NCBI GenBank assembly: GCA_003491925.1
Contig: DNAU01000253.1
Span: forward strand, 1-15,910
DNA from: Chloroflexota bacterium
Lineage (GTDB): Bacteria > Chloroflexota > Dormibacteria > Aeolococcales > Aeolococcaceae
Length of the DNA: 15,910 nucleotides
Direction of reading: 5' to 3'
The notes below the pieces were generated by a model. The model searched no databases. It was not told where the DNA came from and saw nothing but the letters and a program-made list of their open reading frames with translations. Position numbers and translations under genes: made by a program. Shown here piece after piece: positions 1-6,966 of the stretch (position 1 is the first letter of the stretch; every line of letters begins with the position of its first letter).

Positions 1-378
1 GCAGTGACGGTCCCCGCCCGGCGGTGGGACCGGCCGGCCGCCGGGCACCCGGGGGTGCTCGGCGTCGACCTCGCCGTTCCGCGTGATCCAGAGGGCCATG
101 CGGAGGACCGCCGGGAGGACGCACGGGTCGCGCTGCACCGCGCGTCGCAGCTGGGCGGCACAGGCGGCGGCGCGCCGCGACGCATCCCCCGCCAGGGCGG
201 CGAAGATCCGGCCCAGCTCCGGCTCCAGGGCCCGGGCGCTGAAGGCCGTGTACCAGCCGGCCATGCGCTGCTCAGCGCAGAGGTGCACGGTCAGCGCCTC
301 GATGGCGCCGGCGTCGAGGTCCCGGGGCCCGTTCCAGCCCGGACGGGCGGGGCCGGCGGGGAGGTCATCGCCGCTCAT
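1..378 (-). CDS. Hypothetical protein, 3' end beyond window (weakly ferritin-like helical)
   Basis: An open frame of 126 codons starts at ATG 378-376 and runs off the left edge without a stop. Its third positions are overwhelmingly G/C, as in the neighbouring genes. An in-frame TGA lies about 100 bases upstream, and no ATG, GTG or TTG falls between it and 378, so this is the first plausible start; the Shine-Dalgarno is weak. The protein looks mostly helical. A stretch at residues 40-80 (AEQRMAGWYTAF, then LGRIFAALAGDASRRA) loosely recalls rubrerythrin/ferritin-like helices, but the usual Glu/His metal ligands are not evident. No function is assigned. It follows the adenosyltransferase on the same strand after a 177-base gap, so it may be a separate unit. 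Confidence 0.6.
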   Translation of the reverse strand, partial: MSGDDLPAGPARPGWNGPRDLDAGAIEALTVHLCAEQRMAGWYTAFSARALEPELGRIFAALAGDASRRAAACAAQLRRAVQRDPCVLPAVLRMALWITRNGEVDAEHPRVPGGRPVPPPGGDRHC

Positions 379-555
379 GGCTCGATCATGCCGGTGCGCG
401 GGAGCCAGAGCATCTGCCCCCGGGGTGCGCCGCGCTCCGGGGTTTTGGCTCGAGTGGACAACCTGGCCAGCGCAGAGGAATCAGGACCCAGGGTCTTGGT
501 CGCGGCGGCCAGCGCCGCCCTCGCCGCCCGCCGAGAACCCCTCGACGGAGCCGCC
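379..555. other. Intergenic gap with a GC hairpin
   Basis: This is non-coding sequence between the adenosyltransferase stop and the start of the partial gene at the left edge. It holds a perfect 6-bp stem, GGCGGC/GCCGCC, at 504-519 with a four-base loop, about 37 bases downstream of the adenosyltransferase stop in the direction of transcription. No U-run follows, so it is at best a weak terminator candidate. I see no convincing promoter for the partial gene. Confidence 0.3.
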
Positions 556-1128
556 TCAGCGCGTGGAGGTGGCGCCGCCCTCGGCCTCGCGCGCGATCAC
601 GAAGAGCAGGTCGCTCAGCCGGTTGAGGTAGCGGAGGACCTCGGGATTCTCGAGCGCCCCGGCGCGCCGCAGGCTCACGGCCCGGCGCTCGGCCCGGCGC
701 ACCAGGGTCCGGGCCAGGTCGACGGTCGCCGCCACCACCGTGCCCCCGGGGATGACGAAGGCGCGCGGCAGGGGAATCCGCGCCTCCAGCTCCGCGAGCT
801 GGGCGTCGAGCCCCTCGACCATCGCCGCGGTGACGGTCGCGAAGTGCCGTTCCAGGTGCTCACGTTCTCCGACCCCCGTGGCCAGCTCGGCGCCCACGGT
901 GAACAGCTCACGCTGGAGGGCGAGGAGCCGCTCCGCCCGCGCCGGGTCGGCCTCCTGGGCGCGGGCCATCCCGAGCGCCGAGACGGCCTCGTCGACCGCC
1001 CCGCAGGCCTCGGTGTGGAGGTCGTCCTTGGGCACCCGGCCGCCGTAGAGGAGCCCGGTCTCCCCGCCGTCACCCCGGCGGGTCGCGATGCTGCTCACCC
1101 GACCGCCCGGGCCAGGCGGCCCGGTCAC
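556..1128 (-). CDS. PduO-type cob(I)alamin adenosyltransferase
   Basis: Transfers the adenosyl group of ATP to cob(I)alamin, making adenosylcobalamin in the cytoplasm. Family motifs are present: the N-terminal ATP-binding stretch TRRGDGGETGLLYGGRVPKD (residues 16-35), EACGAVDEAVSALG, FVIPGGTVVAA, RRAER (144-148) and the C-terminal NRLSDLLFVIAR (169-180). The 190-residue length fits the family. I chose GTG at 1128 because it overlaps the trxB stop (GTGA) and has GAAGG six bases upstream. ATG 1179 lies inside trxB and adds an unrelated Arg/Gly-rich leader; GTG 1098 is a possible shorter start. Two positions differ from the usual motif: LHVAR reads VDLAR, and the following Cys is Val. The pathway role is firm. 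Whether it serves de novo synthesis or salvage cannot be told here. Confidence 0.9.
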   Translation of the reverse strand: MTGPPGPGGRVSSIATRRGDGGETGLLYGGRVPKDDLHTEACGAVDEAVSALGMARAQEADPARAERLLALQRELFTVGAELATGVGEREHLERHFATVTAAMVEGLDAQLAELEARIPLPRAFVIPGGTVVAATVDLARTLVRRAERRAVSLRRAGALENPEVLRYLNRLSDLLFVIAREAEGGATSTR

Positions 1129-2126
1129 CGCGGACCTTCGTCGCCCGCCCGCCGCCGGCGGGCGCGCTCCTCGACCCACTTGGTGGCCGCGATGGTCGCG
1201 GTGGTGGCGTCGCCCACCGCGGTGGTCACCTGGCGGGTGAGCTGGCTGCGCACGTCGCCGGCCGCGAAGATGCCGGGCACGCTGGTCTCCATGGTCAGCG
1301 GGTCGGTCAGGTAGTACCCGGCGGGATCGTGGTCGACGTGGGTGTCGACCAGCCCGGTGTTGGGCAGGAACCCAACGAAGATGAAGACCCCGCCGACCTC
1401 GAGGCTCGAGACCTCGTCGCTCACCACGTTGCGCAGCCGGAGGCTCTTCACCTTCCGGTCGCCCTCGATGGCCTCGACCACCGTGTCCAGGATGAAATCT
1501 ACCTTGGGGTTGCGGCGCGCCTCCTCGGCCAGGATCGGCTGGGCCCGCAGCTCGCCGCGGCGGTGGATGATGGTGACACGGTTGGCGAAGCGGGTCAGAA
1601 AGACGGCCTCCTCGACCGCCGCGTCGCCCCCGCCCACCACGGCCAGGTGGGCACCCTGGAAGAAGGCGCCGTCGCAGACCGCGCAGTAGGAGACGCCGAC
1701 GCCGGCGAGCTCCGCCTCCCCGGGGACACCCAGCTTGCGCGGGTTGCCCCCGGCGGTGATGATCACCGCGGGAGCACGCAGCTCGCCCTGGTCGGTCTCC
1801 ACCACCTTGGTGCCGTCGGGATCCACCCGAATCCGCTCCACCGACGCCGCCAGCATCTCGGTGCCGAACTGCTGCGCCTGCTCGGTCATGATCTCGGCCA
1901 GGTCGGGCCCAAGGATCGACCTCACACCGGGGTAGTCCTCGATCAGCTCGGTGTTGAGGAGCTGACCGCCGGCCCCCAGGAGCCTCCCGTCGACCACCGC
2001 GCCCTTGGCCTCGACCAGGGCCGCCCGCACCTTGTTCCGGCCGGCGTAGAGGGCGGCGGTGAGCCCTGCCGGGCCCCCACCCACGATGACGATGTCGTAC
2101 TCACGCTCGGCGACGCGATCTGCCAC
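1125..2126 (-). CDS. trxB: Thioredoxin reductase (NADPH, FAD flavoprotein)
   Basis: Passes electrons from NADPH through FAD and a redox disulfide to thioredoxin. Visible domains: FAD-binding GGGPAG at residues 16-21, redox centre CAVC (Cys148, Cys151) followed by DGAFF, NADPH-binding VVGGGDAAVEEA (163-174), the HRR phosphate-binding signature (188-190), and the C-terminal FAD motif GIFAAGDVR. At 333 residues it is slightly longer than the typical 310-320, because of a short N-terminal lead and an Arg-rich tail. The start is GTG 2126, with GGAGAG seven bases upstream. Its stop overlaps the adenosyltransferase start, so the two are translated together. No thioredoxin gene is in the window. The partner could therefore be encoded elsewhere, or this reductase could serve another acceptor. 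Confidence 0.95.
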   Translation of the reverse strand: MADRVAEREYDIVIVGGGPAGLTAALYAGRNKVRAALVEAKGAVVDGRLLGAGGQLLNTELIEDYPGVRSILGPDLAEIMTEQAQQFGTEMLAASVERIRVDPDGTKVVETDQGELRAPAVIITAGGNPRKLGVPGEAELAGVGVSYCAVCDGAFFQGAHLAVVGGGDAAVEEAVFLTRFANRVTIIHRRGELRAQPILAEEARRNPKVDFILDTVVEAIEGDRKVKSLRLRNVVSDEVSSLEVGGVFIFVGFLPNTGLVDTHVDHDPAGYYLTDPLTMETSVPGIFAAGDVRSQLTRQVTTAVGDATTATIAATKWVEERARRRRAGDEGPR

Positions 2127-2196
2127 GGTTCAGCTCTCCGGATGCACGAGCGCTCTGGGCCACGGGCGCCACGCGGCGATGGATGGGATCACACGG

Positions 2197-2202
2197 AGCA
2201 TA
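2197..2202 (-). promoter_or_regulatory. Candidate -10 box for trxB
   Basis: On the minus strand the hexamer TATGCT (read 2202 to 2197) lies about 70 bases upstream of the trxB GTG, in the 204-base gap between rdgB and trxB. No good -35 sits at normal spacing. It stands out mainly because AT-rich hexamers are rare in this sequence. Confidence 0.25.
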
Positions 2203-2275
2203 CCCGTCCGCTCGGTGCCCAACACCCCGCCGTGCCGGTCGAGCCCGGACCAGGCCCCTCGCCCCGGGTCAGCGT

Positions 2276-2292
2276 CCCGCCTGACAGGCGGG
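2276..2292. terminator. Hairpin between rdgB and trxB
   Basis: A perfect 7-bp inverted repeat, CCCGCCT/AGGCGGG, with a three-base loop (GAC), lies about 40 bases downstream of the rdgB stop in the direction of transcription. It could end the tatA-tatC-rph-rdgB transcript before trxB. No T-tract follows on either strand, so intrinsic termination is uncertain. Confidence 0.3.
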
Positions 2293-2330
2293 GCACACGG
2301 AGGACAGCCGCCCCCGCCGCGGCCCGCCCC

Positions 2331-2921
2331 TCAGGCGCCTTCCCCGGCCAGCCTCGCCAGCAGCGCCGCCAGGGCGCGGGCGCGGTGGCTCACCCCGTCC
2401 TTGGCTGCGGCCGTCGCCTCACCGAAGGTGATCCCAAGGTCGTCGCTCAGGAAGCAGGGGTCGTAGCCGAAGCCTCCGGAACCTCGCGGGGGCACCAGGA
2501 CCCCGGTGGTCTCACCCCGCGCCGAGAGCGGCGGCGTCGCCGGGCGGGCGAGGGTCACCACGCAGACGTAGCGGGCCCGACGGTCACCGGGGCAGCGCCG
2601 CTCCACCTCGGCGAGCAGGCCCTCGCGACGGTCGACGTCACCGGCCTCGGGCCCCATCCAGCGCGCCGACGACGGGCCGGGCCAACCTCCCAGCCCCGGC
2701 ACCTCGATGCCCGAGTCGTCGGCCAGAGACGCCATCCCGGTGGCGGCGCACACCGCCAGGGCCTTGGCGGCGGCGTTCTCCTCGTAGGTGTCGGCCGGTT
2801 CCTCCAGCTCCCCCGTGAACCCGGCGGCGTCGAGACCGACCAGCTCCCAGGGGTGCCCGTTCAGCAGACGCCGCAGCTCGGCGAGCTTGCCGGGGTTGCG
2901 GCTGGCGACCGCCAGCCTCAC
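2331..2921 (-). CDS. rdgB: XTP/dITP diphosphatase (RdgB/HAM1 family)
   Basis: Hydrolyses non-canonical purine triphosphates (dITP, XTP) to monophosphates and diphosphate, keeping deaminated bases out of DNA and RNA. Motifs: the nucleotide-binding start [10 protein letters not shown] (residues 7-16, with S7, N9 and K12 in the family pattern), [10 protein letters not shown] (45-54), the catalytic ADDSG (67-71) followed by [20 protein letters not shown] (151-157) and the C-terminal SHR (178-180). The length of 196 residues is typical. GTG 2921 overlaps the rph stop as GTGA. The frame stays open far upstream, but that part is antisense-like shadow inside rph. The rph-rdgB pairing is common in bacteria and supports the call. 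Confidence 0.93.
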   Translation of the reverse strand: MRLAVASRNPGKLAELRRLLNGHPWELVGLDAAGFTGELEEPADTYEENAAAKALAVCAATGMASLADDSGIEVPGLGGWPGPSSARWMGPEAGDVDRREGLLAEVERRCPGDRRARYVCVVTLARPATPPLSARGETTGVLVPPRGSGGFGYDPCFLSDDLGITFGEATAAAKDGVSHRARALAALLARLAGEGA

Positions 2922-3649
2922 CCGGGCGGGACCGCGATTCCCAGCGCCTGTGCCTGTGCGGCGAAGAGCCGCCGGAGGCCGGCAGCGGAGAGCTCCAGCA
3001 GCCGGTCGAGCTCGTCCCGGCTGAAGGGTGCCCCCTCGGCGGTGCCCTGGACCTCGATGAGCCGCCCGTCGGCGGCCCCGACGCAATTCAGATCGGTGCC
3101 GGCGGCGGAGTCCTCCAGGTAGTCGAGGTCGAGTCGCGGCTCGCCGCCCACGATGCCGGCCGAGACCGCCGCGATCGGCTGGCGGAGCACGGCGGGACCC
3201 ACCGCCCGGGCGTCCTGGAGAGCCCGAACCGCGAGGGCGAGGGCGACGTAGCCGCCGGTGATCGCCGCGGTGCGGGTGCCCCCGTCGGCGACGATGACGT
3301 CGCAGTCGATGAGGATCGAGCGCTCGCCGAGCGCCGAGAAGTCGACCGCGGCCCGGAGGCTCCGGCCGATCAGACGCTGGATCTCCTGGGACCTGCCGTC
3401 GATCCGCCCCTTGCGCCCGTCGCGCTCGGTGCGGGTCTGGGTGCTGCGCGGCAGCATCGCGTACTCGGCGGTCACCCAACCCAGACCGCTGCCCTTGCGG
3501 AAGGGGGGCACCCGCTCCTCCACAGTGGCGGCGCAGAGCACCCGGGTCTGTCCGGTGGAGATCATGCAGCTGCCCTCGGGATAGGGCAGCACGCCCACCT
3601 CCATCACGGTGGGGCGAAGCTCGTCGGGGGCGCGGCCGTCGGGACGCAT
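2918..3649 (-). CDS. rph: Ribonuclease PH
   Basis: A phosphorolytic 3'-to-5' exoribonuclease that trims tRNA precursor 3' ends, using phosphate and releasing nucleoside diphosphates. It normally forms a hexameric ring. Motifs: N-terminal [12 protein letters not shown] (residues 2-13), [14 protein letters not shown] (57-70), [15 protein letters not shown] (86-100), DCDV (115-118) and phosphate-binding GGTRTAA (123-129, with Arg126). At 243 residues it is full length. ATG 3649 directly precedes the conserved R-x-D-G-R motif. Shine-Dalgarno pairing is weak and the tatC stop is only 22 bases upstream, which fits co-transcription. Its stop overlaps the rdgB start. Confidence 0.96.
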   Translation of the reverse strand: MRPDGRAPDELRPTVMEVGVLPYPEGSCMISTGQTRVLCAATVEERVPPFRKGSGLGWVTAEYAMLPRSTQTRTERDGRKGRIDGRSQEIQRLIGRSLRAAVDFSALGERSILIDCDVIVADGGTRTAAITGGYVALALAVRALQDARAVGPAVLRQPIAAVSAGIVGGEPRLDLDYLEDSAAGTDLNCVGAADGRLIEVQGTAEGAPFSRDELDRLLELSAAGLRRLFAAQAQALGIAVPPG

Positions 3650-3671
3650 GGCCGGGGCAGTGTACGGGAGT

Positions 3672-4454
3672 TCAGCGCCGGAGCGGCTTGGCGAGGACGA
3701 GCACGGAGAGCTCGAACAACCCGATCAGGGGGAGCGCGAGGAACAGCGGTGTGACCGGGTCCACACCGGGCGTGACCAGCTCAGCGCCCACCACGACGAC
3801 CAGCCAGACCATCCTCCGGCGCCGCCGGAGCCAAGCTGACGAGACGACTCCGAGCAGCCCGAGCAGGACGATCACCACGGGCAGCTCGAAGGTGACCCCA
3901 AAGGCGACGATCAGCAGGGTCAGGAACGAGAGGTACTGGTTGAGGTCGGGGAAGAAGATCGCGTTGTTGCCGACGATGGCGGTGAGCAGGTTGAGCCAGA
4001 GCGGCATCAGGAAGTAGGCGAGGCAGGCGCCGGCGACGAAGAGGAGAAGCGCCGAGAGGATGACGGGGAGCGCGAAACGGCGCTCCGCGCGCCGCAGACC
4101 GGGGGCGACGAACGTCCACCCCTGCCAGACGAGGATGGGAAGGGAGAGCGCCAGGCCGCCGACGACGGAGACCTGGAGGGGGATGGTCACCAGCTCGGTG
4201 GGGCTGGTGATGATCGGCTTGGAGATGAGGTGGTTGTGCTTGGCGAGGATGCTGGTCAGCGGGTACTCCAGGACGCTGAGCAGGAGGTGGCTGAAGACGG
4301 CGGCCACGATCGTGGCCAGCAGCCAAGCGACCAGCGAGACGATGACGACGCGGCGCAGATCCTGGAGGTGCTCGACCACCGTCATCCGGCGCTCGTCCTC
4401 GGCGCGCTCGCGCGCCATCCGACCCCTGCCCCAGCGCAGGATCCCCAGTGCCAT
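3672..4454 (-). CDS. tatC: Sec-independent protein translocase TatC
   Basis: The polytopic receptor of the twin-arginine system, which binds signal peptides and exports folded proteins. Hallmarks: cytoplasmic [12 protein letters not shown] (residues 24-35, with Glu28), six hydrophobic segments (about 36-60, 93-115, 127-150, 174-188, 190-207 and 236-256), [11 protein letters not shown] (116-126) and FGVTFELP (185-192, with the conserved Glu190). The length of 260 residues is normal. ATG 4454 has a strong GAGAGGGG six bases upstream. The extra 23 residues before MTVVEHL are Arg-rich. It lies 74 bases after tatA and just before rph. No tatB-like gene is seen, so this may be a two-component TatAC system, or tatB lies elsewhere. 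Confidence 0.95.
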   Translation of the reverse strand: MALGILRWGRGRMARERAEDERRMTVVEHLQDLRRVVIVSLVAWLLATIVAAVFSHLLLSVLEYPLTSILAKHNHLISKPIITSPTELVTIPLQVSVVGGLALSLPILVWQGWTFVAPGLRRAERRFALPVILSALLLFVAGACLAYFLMPLWLNLLTAIVGNNAIFFPDLNQYLSFLTLLIVAFGVTFELPVVIVLLGLLGVVSSAWLRRRRRMVWLVVVVGAELVTPGVDPVTPLFLALPLIGLFELSVLVLAKPLRR

Positions 4455-4528
4455 CTCAGGCCCCTCTCAACTCGCGCCGCTCACTCCCGACGGCGGGGCG
4501 GCGCGGGCACCATCGTCCGGGGTTGGGC

Positions 4529-4783
4529 TCAGCCCCGGAGCGTCTCGTCCGGCCGGGTCTCAGGCACGGGCGCCCACTGCCGGGTGCCGTCGTAGCCACC
4601 CATCGGGCCGGCCGCCGGCGGGGTCGTCCCGGGAGGGCTCGGATCCGGTGTGCCCGACATCGCGTTGCGGAACTCGCGGATGGCCCGGCCCATGCCCGCG
4701 CCGATCTCGGGCAGCTTGGTCGCCCCTCCGAAGATCAGGACGATCAGGAGGACGAGAGGGATCAGGTACCAGAGACGATCCAT
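4529..4783 (-). CDS. tatA: Twin-arginine translocase subunit TatA/TatE
   Basis: A small membrane protein that oligomerises to form the Tat conducting path. Residues 4-18 form one transmembrane segment. The hinge [11 protein letters not shown] (18-28) and the amphipathic helix [13 protein letters not shown] (30-42) are family signatures, and a Pro-rich, likely disordered tail of about 40 residues completes the 84 residues. ATG 4783 has GGAG eight bases upstream. The gene precedes tatC in the same direction, the usual arrangement. TatB is unlikely, given the short helical region and short tail. Confidence 0.93.
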   Translation of the reverse strand: MDRLWYLIPLVLLIVLIFGGATKLPEIGAGMGRAIREFRNAMSGTPDPSPPGTTPPAAGPMGGYDGTRQWAPVPETRPDETLRG

Positions 4784-4835
4784 GGCCGGTGCTCCGTCGT
4801 GCGGCCGGGGTGAGGAAGCAACCCCGACTTCGGTC

Positions 4836-4844
4836 AGTCTAGCA
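4836..4844 (-). promoter_or_regulatory. Extended -10 promoter for tatA-tatC-rph-rdgB
   Basis: On the minus strand the nonamer TGCTAGACT matches the extended -10 consensus TG-N-TANNNT. It lies about 52 bases before the tatA ATG, which would give a leader of roughly 45 bases. No -35 is recognisable at 16-18 bases, as extended -10 promoters allow. It would give the Tat block transcription independent of the upstream hem operon. Confidence 0.4.
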
Positions 4845-4846
4845 CC

Positions 4847-4885
4847 GGGCCGTTCGGCCCATGCGCTGAGGGTCAGACGGCCCTC
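4847..4885 (-). terminator. Two tandem hairpins after hemL
   Basis: Right after the hemL stop, in the direction of transcription, there is GAGGG/CCCTC (4885-4881 with 4872-4868, eight-base loop), then GGGCC/GGCCC (4860-4856 with 4851-4847, four-base loop). Neither is followed by a U-run, so they are weak or factor-dependent terminator candidates. The second lies immediately upstream of the proposed tatA -10 element. Confidence 0.3.
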
Positions 4886-6181
4886 TCAACATTCCTCCGG
4901 GCCGGCGCCGCGGAGCGCCCCGGCAAAGACCGAGACCGCCCGGTCGATGTCGCCGGCCTGGTGGGCGGTGCTCAGGAAGGCGGCCTCGAACTGGGATGGC
5001 GGCCAGAGCACCCCGGCCTCCCGCCAGCGCCGGTGGAGGCGCGCGAAGGCGTCCAGGTCGGAGCGGCGGGCGTCCTCGTAGTCGTCCACCCGATCCACCC
5101 CGACGAAGGCGGTGAGCATGCTGCCCACCCGGTTGACGGCGCAGGGGACCGAGGCGGCCACCGCGGCGGTGCGCAGCCCGTCGCCGAGCCGGCCGGCGAG
5201 GGACTCCAGCCGGGCGTAGGCGTCCCCGTCGCGCAGCACGTCGAGGGTCGCGACCCCCGCCGCCATGGCGAGCGGGTTGCCGGAGAGGGTCCCCGCCTGG
5301 TAGACGGGGCCGAGTGGCGCCACCCGCTCCATCAGGGCGCGCCGCCCTCCGTAGGCGCCGACCGGGAGGCCGCCGCCGATGACCTTCCCGAGGCAGGTCA
5401 GGTCGGGCTCGATCTCGTACAGCCCCTGGGCCCCCCCGTAGGCCACCCGGAATCCGGTCATCACCTCGTCGAAGACCAGCAGGGCGCCGTCCTCGCGGGT
5501 CAGCCGCCGCAGCTCCTCCAGGTAGCCGGGCAGCGGCGGGACGCAGCCCATGTTGCCGGCCACCGGCTCCACGATCACGGCGGCGATCCGGCCGGCGTGG
5601 ACCGCGAACGCCTCCGCGATCGCGCCGGCGGAGTTGTACGGGAGCACCAGGGTGTCGGCGACCGCCCCTCCCGGGACCCCCGAGGACCCGGGGAGCCCCA
5701 GGGTCGCCACCCCGCTCCCGGCGGCGGCGAGCAGGGCGTCGGCGTGGCCGTGGTAGGCGCCCGCGAACTTGACCACCAGGTCGCGGCCGGTGGCCGCCCG
5801 GGCCAGCCGCAGCGCTGACATGGTGGCCTCGGTCCCGGAGTTGACGAAGCGGACCATCTCCACGCTGGGAAGGGCCGCGCAGATCCGCTCGGCCAGCTCC
5901 ACCTCCGGCTTCGCGGTGTGGCCGTAGGCGACCCCTCGGCTCAATTGGCCGCGCAGCGCCTCGACGACCGCCGGGTGGCCGTGGCCGAGGATCAGCGGGC
6001 CGTAGGCGAGCACGAAATCGACGAAGCGGGACCCGTCGGCGTCCACCAGATGGGCGCCCTCCGCCGCGGCGATCACCGGGGGCTCACCGCCCACCGCCGC
6101 GTACGCCCGCACCGGGCTGGAGACCCCTCCCGGCATCACCCGGGCGGCACGTTCGCGGAGGCGTGCCGAGTCCGCGCTCAC
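4886..6181 (-). CDS. hemL: Glutamate-1-semialdehyde 2,1-aminomutase
   Basis: A PLP enzyme that converts glutamate-1-semialdehyde, the product of HemA, to 5-aminolevulinate. It is the second step of the C5 pathway. Features: PGGVSSPVRAY (17-27), VRFVNSGTEATMSALRLAR (110-128), FAGAYHGHAD (139-148), VEPVAGNMG (204-212), LLVFDEVMTGFR (234-245) and the PLP lysine in CLGKVIGGGLPVGAYGG (Lys266). The 431-residue length is standard. The GTG start at 6181 overlaps the PPIase stop (GTGA) and gives the usual short N-terminus before PGGV. It is the last gene of the hem operon. The HemL assignment is favoured over related class III aminotransferases by the GGG-LPVGAYGG signature and by context. Confidence 0.95.
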   Translation of the reverse strand: MSADSARLRERAARVMPGGVSSPVRAYAAVGGEPPVIAAAEGAHLVDADGSRFVDFVLAYGPLILGHGHPAVVEALRGQLSRGVAYGHTAKPEVELAERICAALPSVEMVRFVNSGTEATMSALRLARAATGRDLVVKFAGAYHGHADALLAAAGSGVATLGLPGSSGVPGGAVADTLVLPYNSAGAIAEAFAVHAGRIAAVIVEPVAGNMGCVPPLPGYLEELRRLTREDGALLVFDEVMTGFRVAYGGAQGLYEIEPDLTCLGKVIGGGLPVGAYGGRRALMERVAPLGPVYQAGTLSGNPLAMAAGVATLDVLRDGDAYARLESLAGRLGDGLRTAAVAASVPCAVNRVGSMLTAFVGVDRVDDYEDARRSDLDAFARLHRRWREAGVLWPPSQFEAAFLSTAHQAGDIDRAVSVFAGALRGAGPEEC

Positions 6182-6966
6182 GTCTGCTCGGTGACGGTGA
6201 CCTGCTCCATGACATCACCCTGGACGATCGACTGGGCCACGCTGAGGCCGCTGACCACCTGCCCGAAGAGGTTGTAGCTGAGGGTCAGGCTGCTGGTGTC
6301 GTCGGCGATGCAGATGAAGAACTGGGAGCCGTTGGTGTTGGGCCCGCTGTTGGCCATGGCCACCGCCCCGGCGATGTACTTCTCGTGGACGGGCTCGTCG
6401 TCGAACTTGTAGCCGGGCCCGCCGGAGCCGCAGCTCCCGCTGGGTGTGGCCGGGGCCGACGGAACGTTGCCGATGCAGTTCGGGTCCCCACCCTGGATGA
6501 CGAAGCCGGAGACCACCCGGGCGAACGGGATGCCGTTGTAGAAGCCGTTGCGGACGAGGGTGACGAAGTTGTTGACCGTCACCGGGGCCAGGTCGGGCTG
6601 GAGGCAGATGACGATGTTCCCCTTGCTGGTCTCGATGGTCGCCTCGTAGAGCTTGCTCTGGTCGATGGTCATCGCCGGCGCCGCCGAATAGACATGGACG
6701 TCGGAGGGCGGGTTGAGCGGAGCCAGCGGGGAACCGAAGGTGGCCGACGCGCAGTCCGCGTAGGGGATGATCGTCGGCGTCGGGGTCGGCGACGGCGTGG
6801 GGGTCGGCGTCGGCGTCGGTGCCACCGCGCCGACCGGCGTGGCGCTGTCGGCGTGGTCGAGCGCCACCACTCCGGCGATGGCCGCCACCACCAGCACCAC
6901 GGTCGCGGCGATGACGAAGGGGAGTCGGCGTGGGCTGGTGGGGGGCTTCATCCTGGTCTGGGTCAC
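6178..6966 (-). CDS. Membrane-anchored cyclophilin-type peptidyl-prolyl isomerase
   Basis: Catalyses cis-trans isomerisation of prolyl bonds, here probably outside the membrane. Layout: a short basic N-terminus, one transmembrane segment (about 17-36), a Pro/Thr stalk (50-65), then a cyclophilin domain (about 107-260). Core motifs: PFARVVSGFVIQGGDP (147-162, catalytic-type Arg150 and Gln158) and AMANSGPNTNGSQFFI (203-218). The usual binding-pocket Trp region reads SLTLSYNLFGQVV, so that Trp is absent, as in many bacterial members. A loop at 164-179, flanked by two cysteines, interrupts the normal GGDP-to-GPGY spacing. GTG 6966 overlaps the hemB stop; ATG 6951 is an alternative, and neither has an ideally spaced Shine-Dalgarno. 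The gene sits inside the hem operon, though no role in haem synthesis is known. Confidence 0.9.
   Translation of the reverse strand: MTQTRMKPPTSPRRLPFVIAATVVLVVAAIAGVVALDHADSATPVGAVAPTPTPTPTPSPTPTPTIIPYADCASATFGSPLAPLNPPSDVHVYSAAPAMTIDQSKLYEATIETSKGNIVICLQPDLAPVTVNNFVTLVRNGFYNGIPFARVVSGFVIQGGDPNCIGNVPSAPATPSGSCGSGGPGYKFDDEPVHEKYIAGAVAMANSGPNTNGSQFFICIADDTSSLTLSYNLFGQVVSGLSVAQSIVQGDVMEQVTVTEQT
6772..6819 (-). repeat. Hexanucleotide-type repeat coding the Pro/Thr stalk
   Basis: Degenerate Pro-Thr codon pairs (plus-strand GGCGTC/GTCGGC units) encode alternating Pro and Thr or Ser at residues 50-65 of the PPIase. Such stalks hold a domain away from the membrane. The tract is a likely site of length variation by slippage. 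Confidence 0.7.

Noticed and set aside
2269..2333. Short minus-strand peptide ending VCPACQAGR after rdgB, resembling a zinc-ribbon end
   Set aside because: It is out of frame with rdgB, has no start codon or ribosome binding site, and coincides with the GC hairpin at 2276-2292. rdgB already ends at its normal length.
1329..3122. A plus-strand open frame of almost 600 codons opposite trxB and rdgB
   Set aside because: It is antisense to recognised genes, rich in Gly/Arg/Pro/His/Asp with no domain, and explained by G/C-biased third positions suppressing stops on the other strand. The same holds for long plus-strand frames at 4-1314, 6930-8246, 7693-9633, 8946-10652, 12610-13905 and 13385-15190.
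6772..6819. Tandem GTCGGC units as a possible regulatory or CRISPR-like repeat
   Set aside because: The units are degenerate and in frame, and encode a Pro/Thr stalk. There are no spacers.
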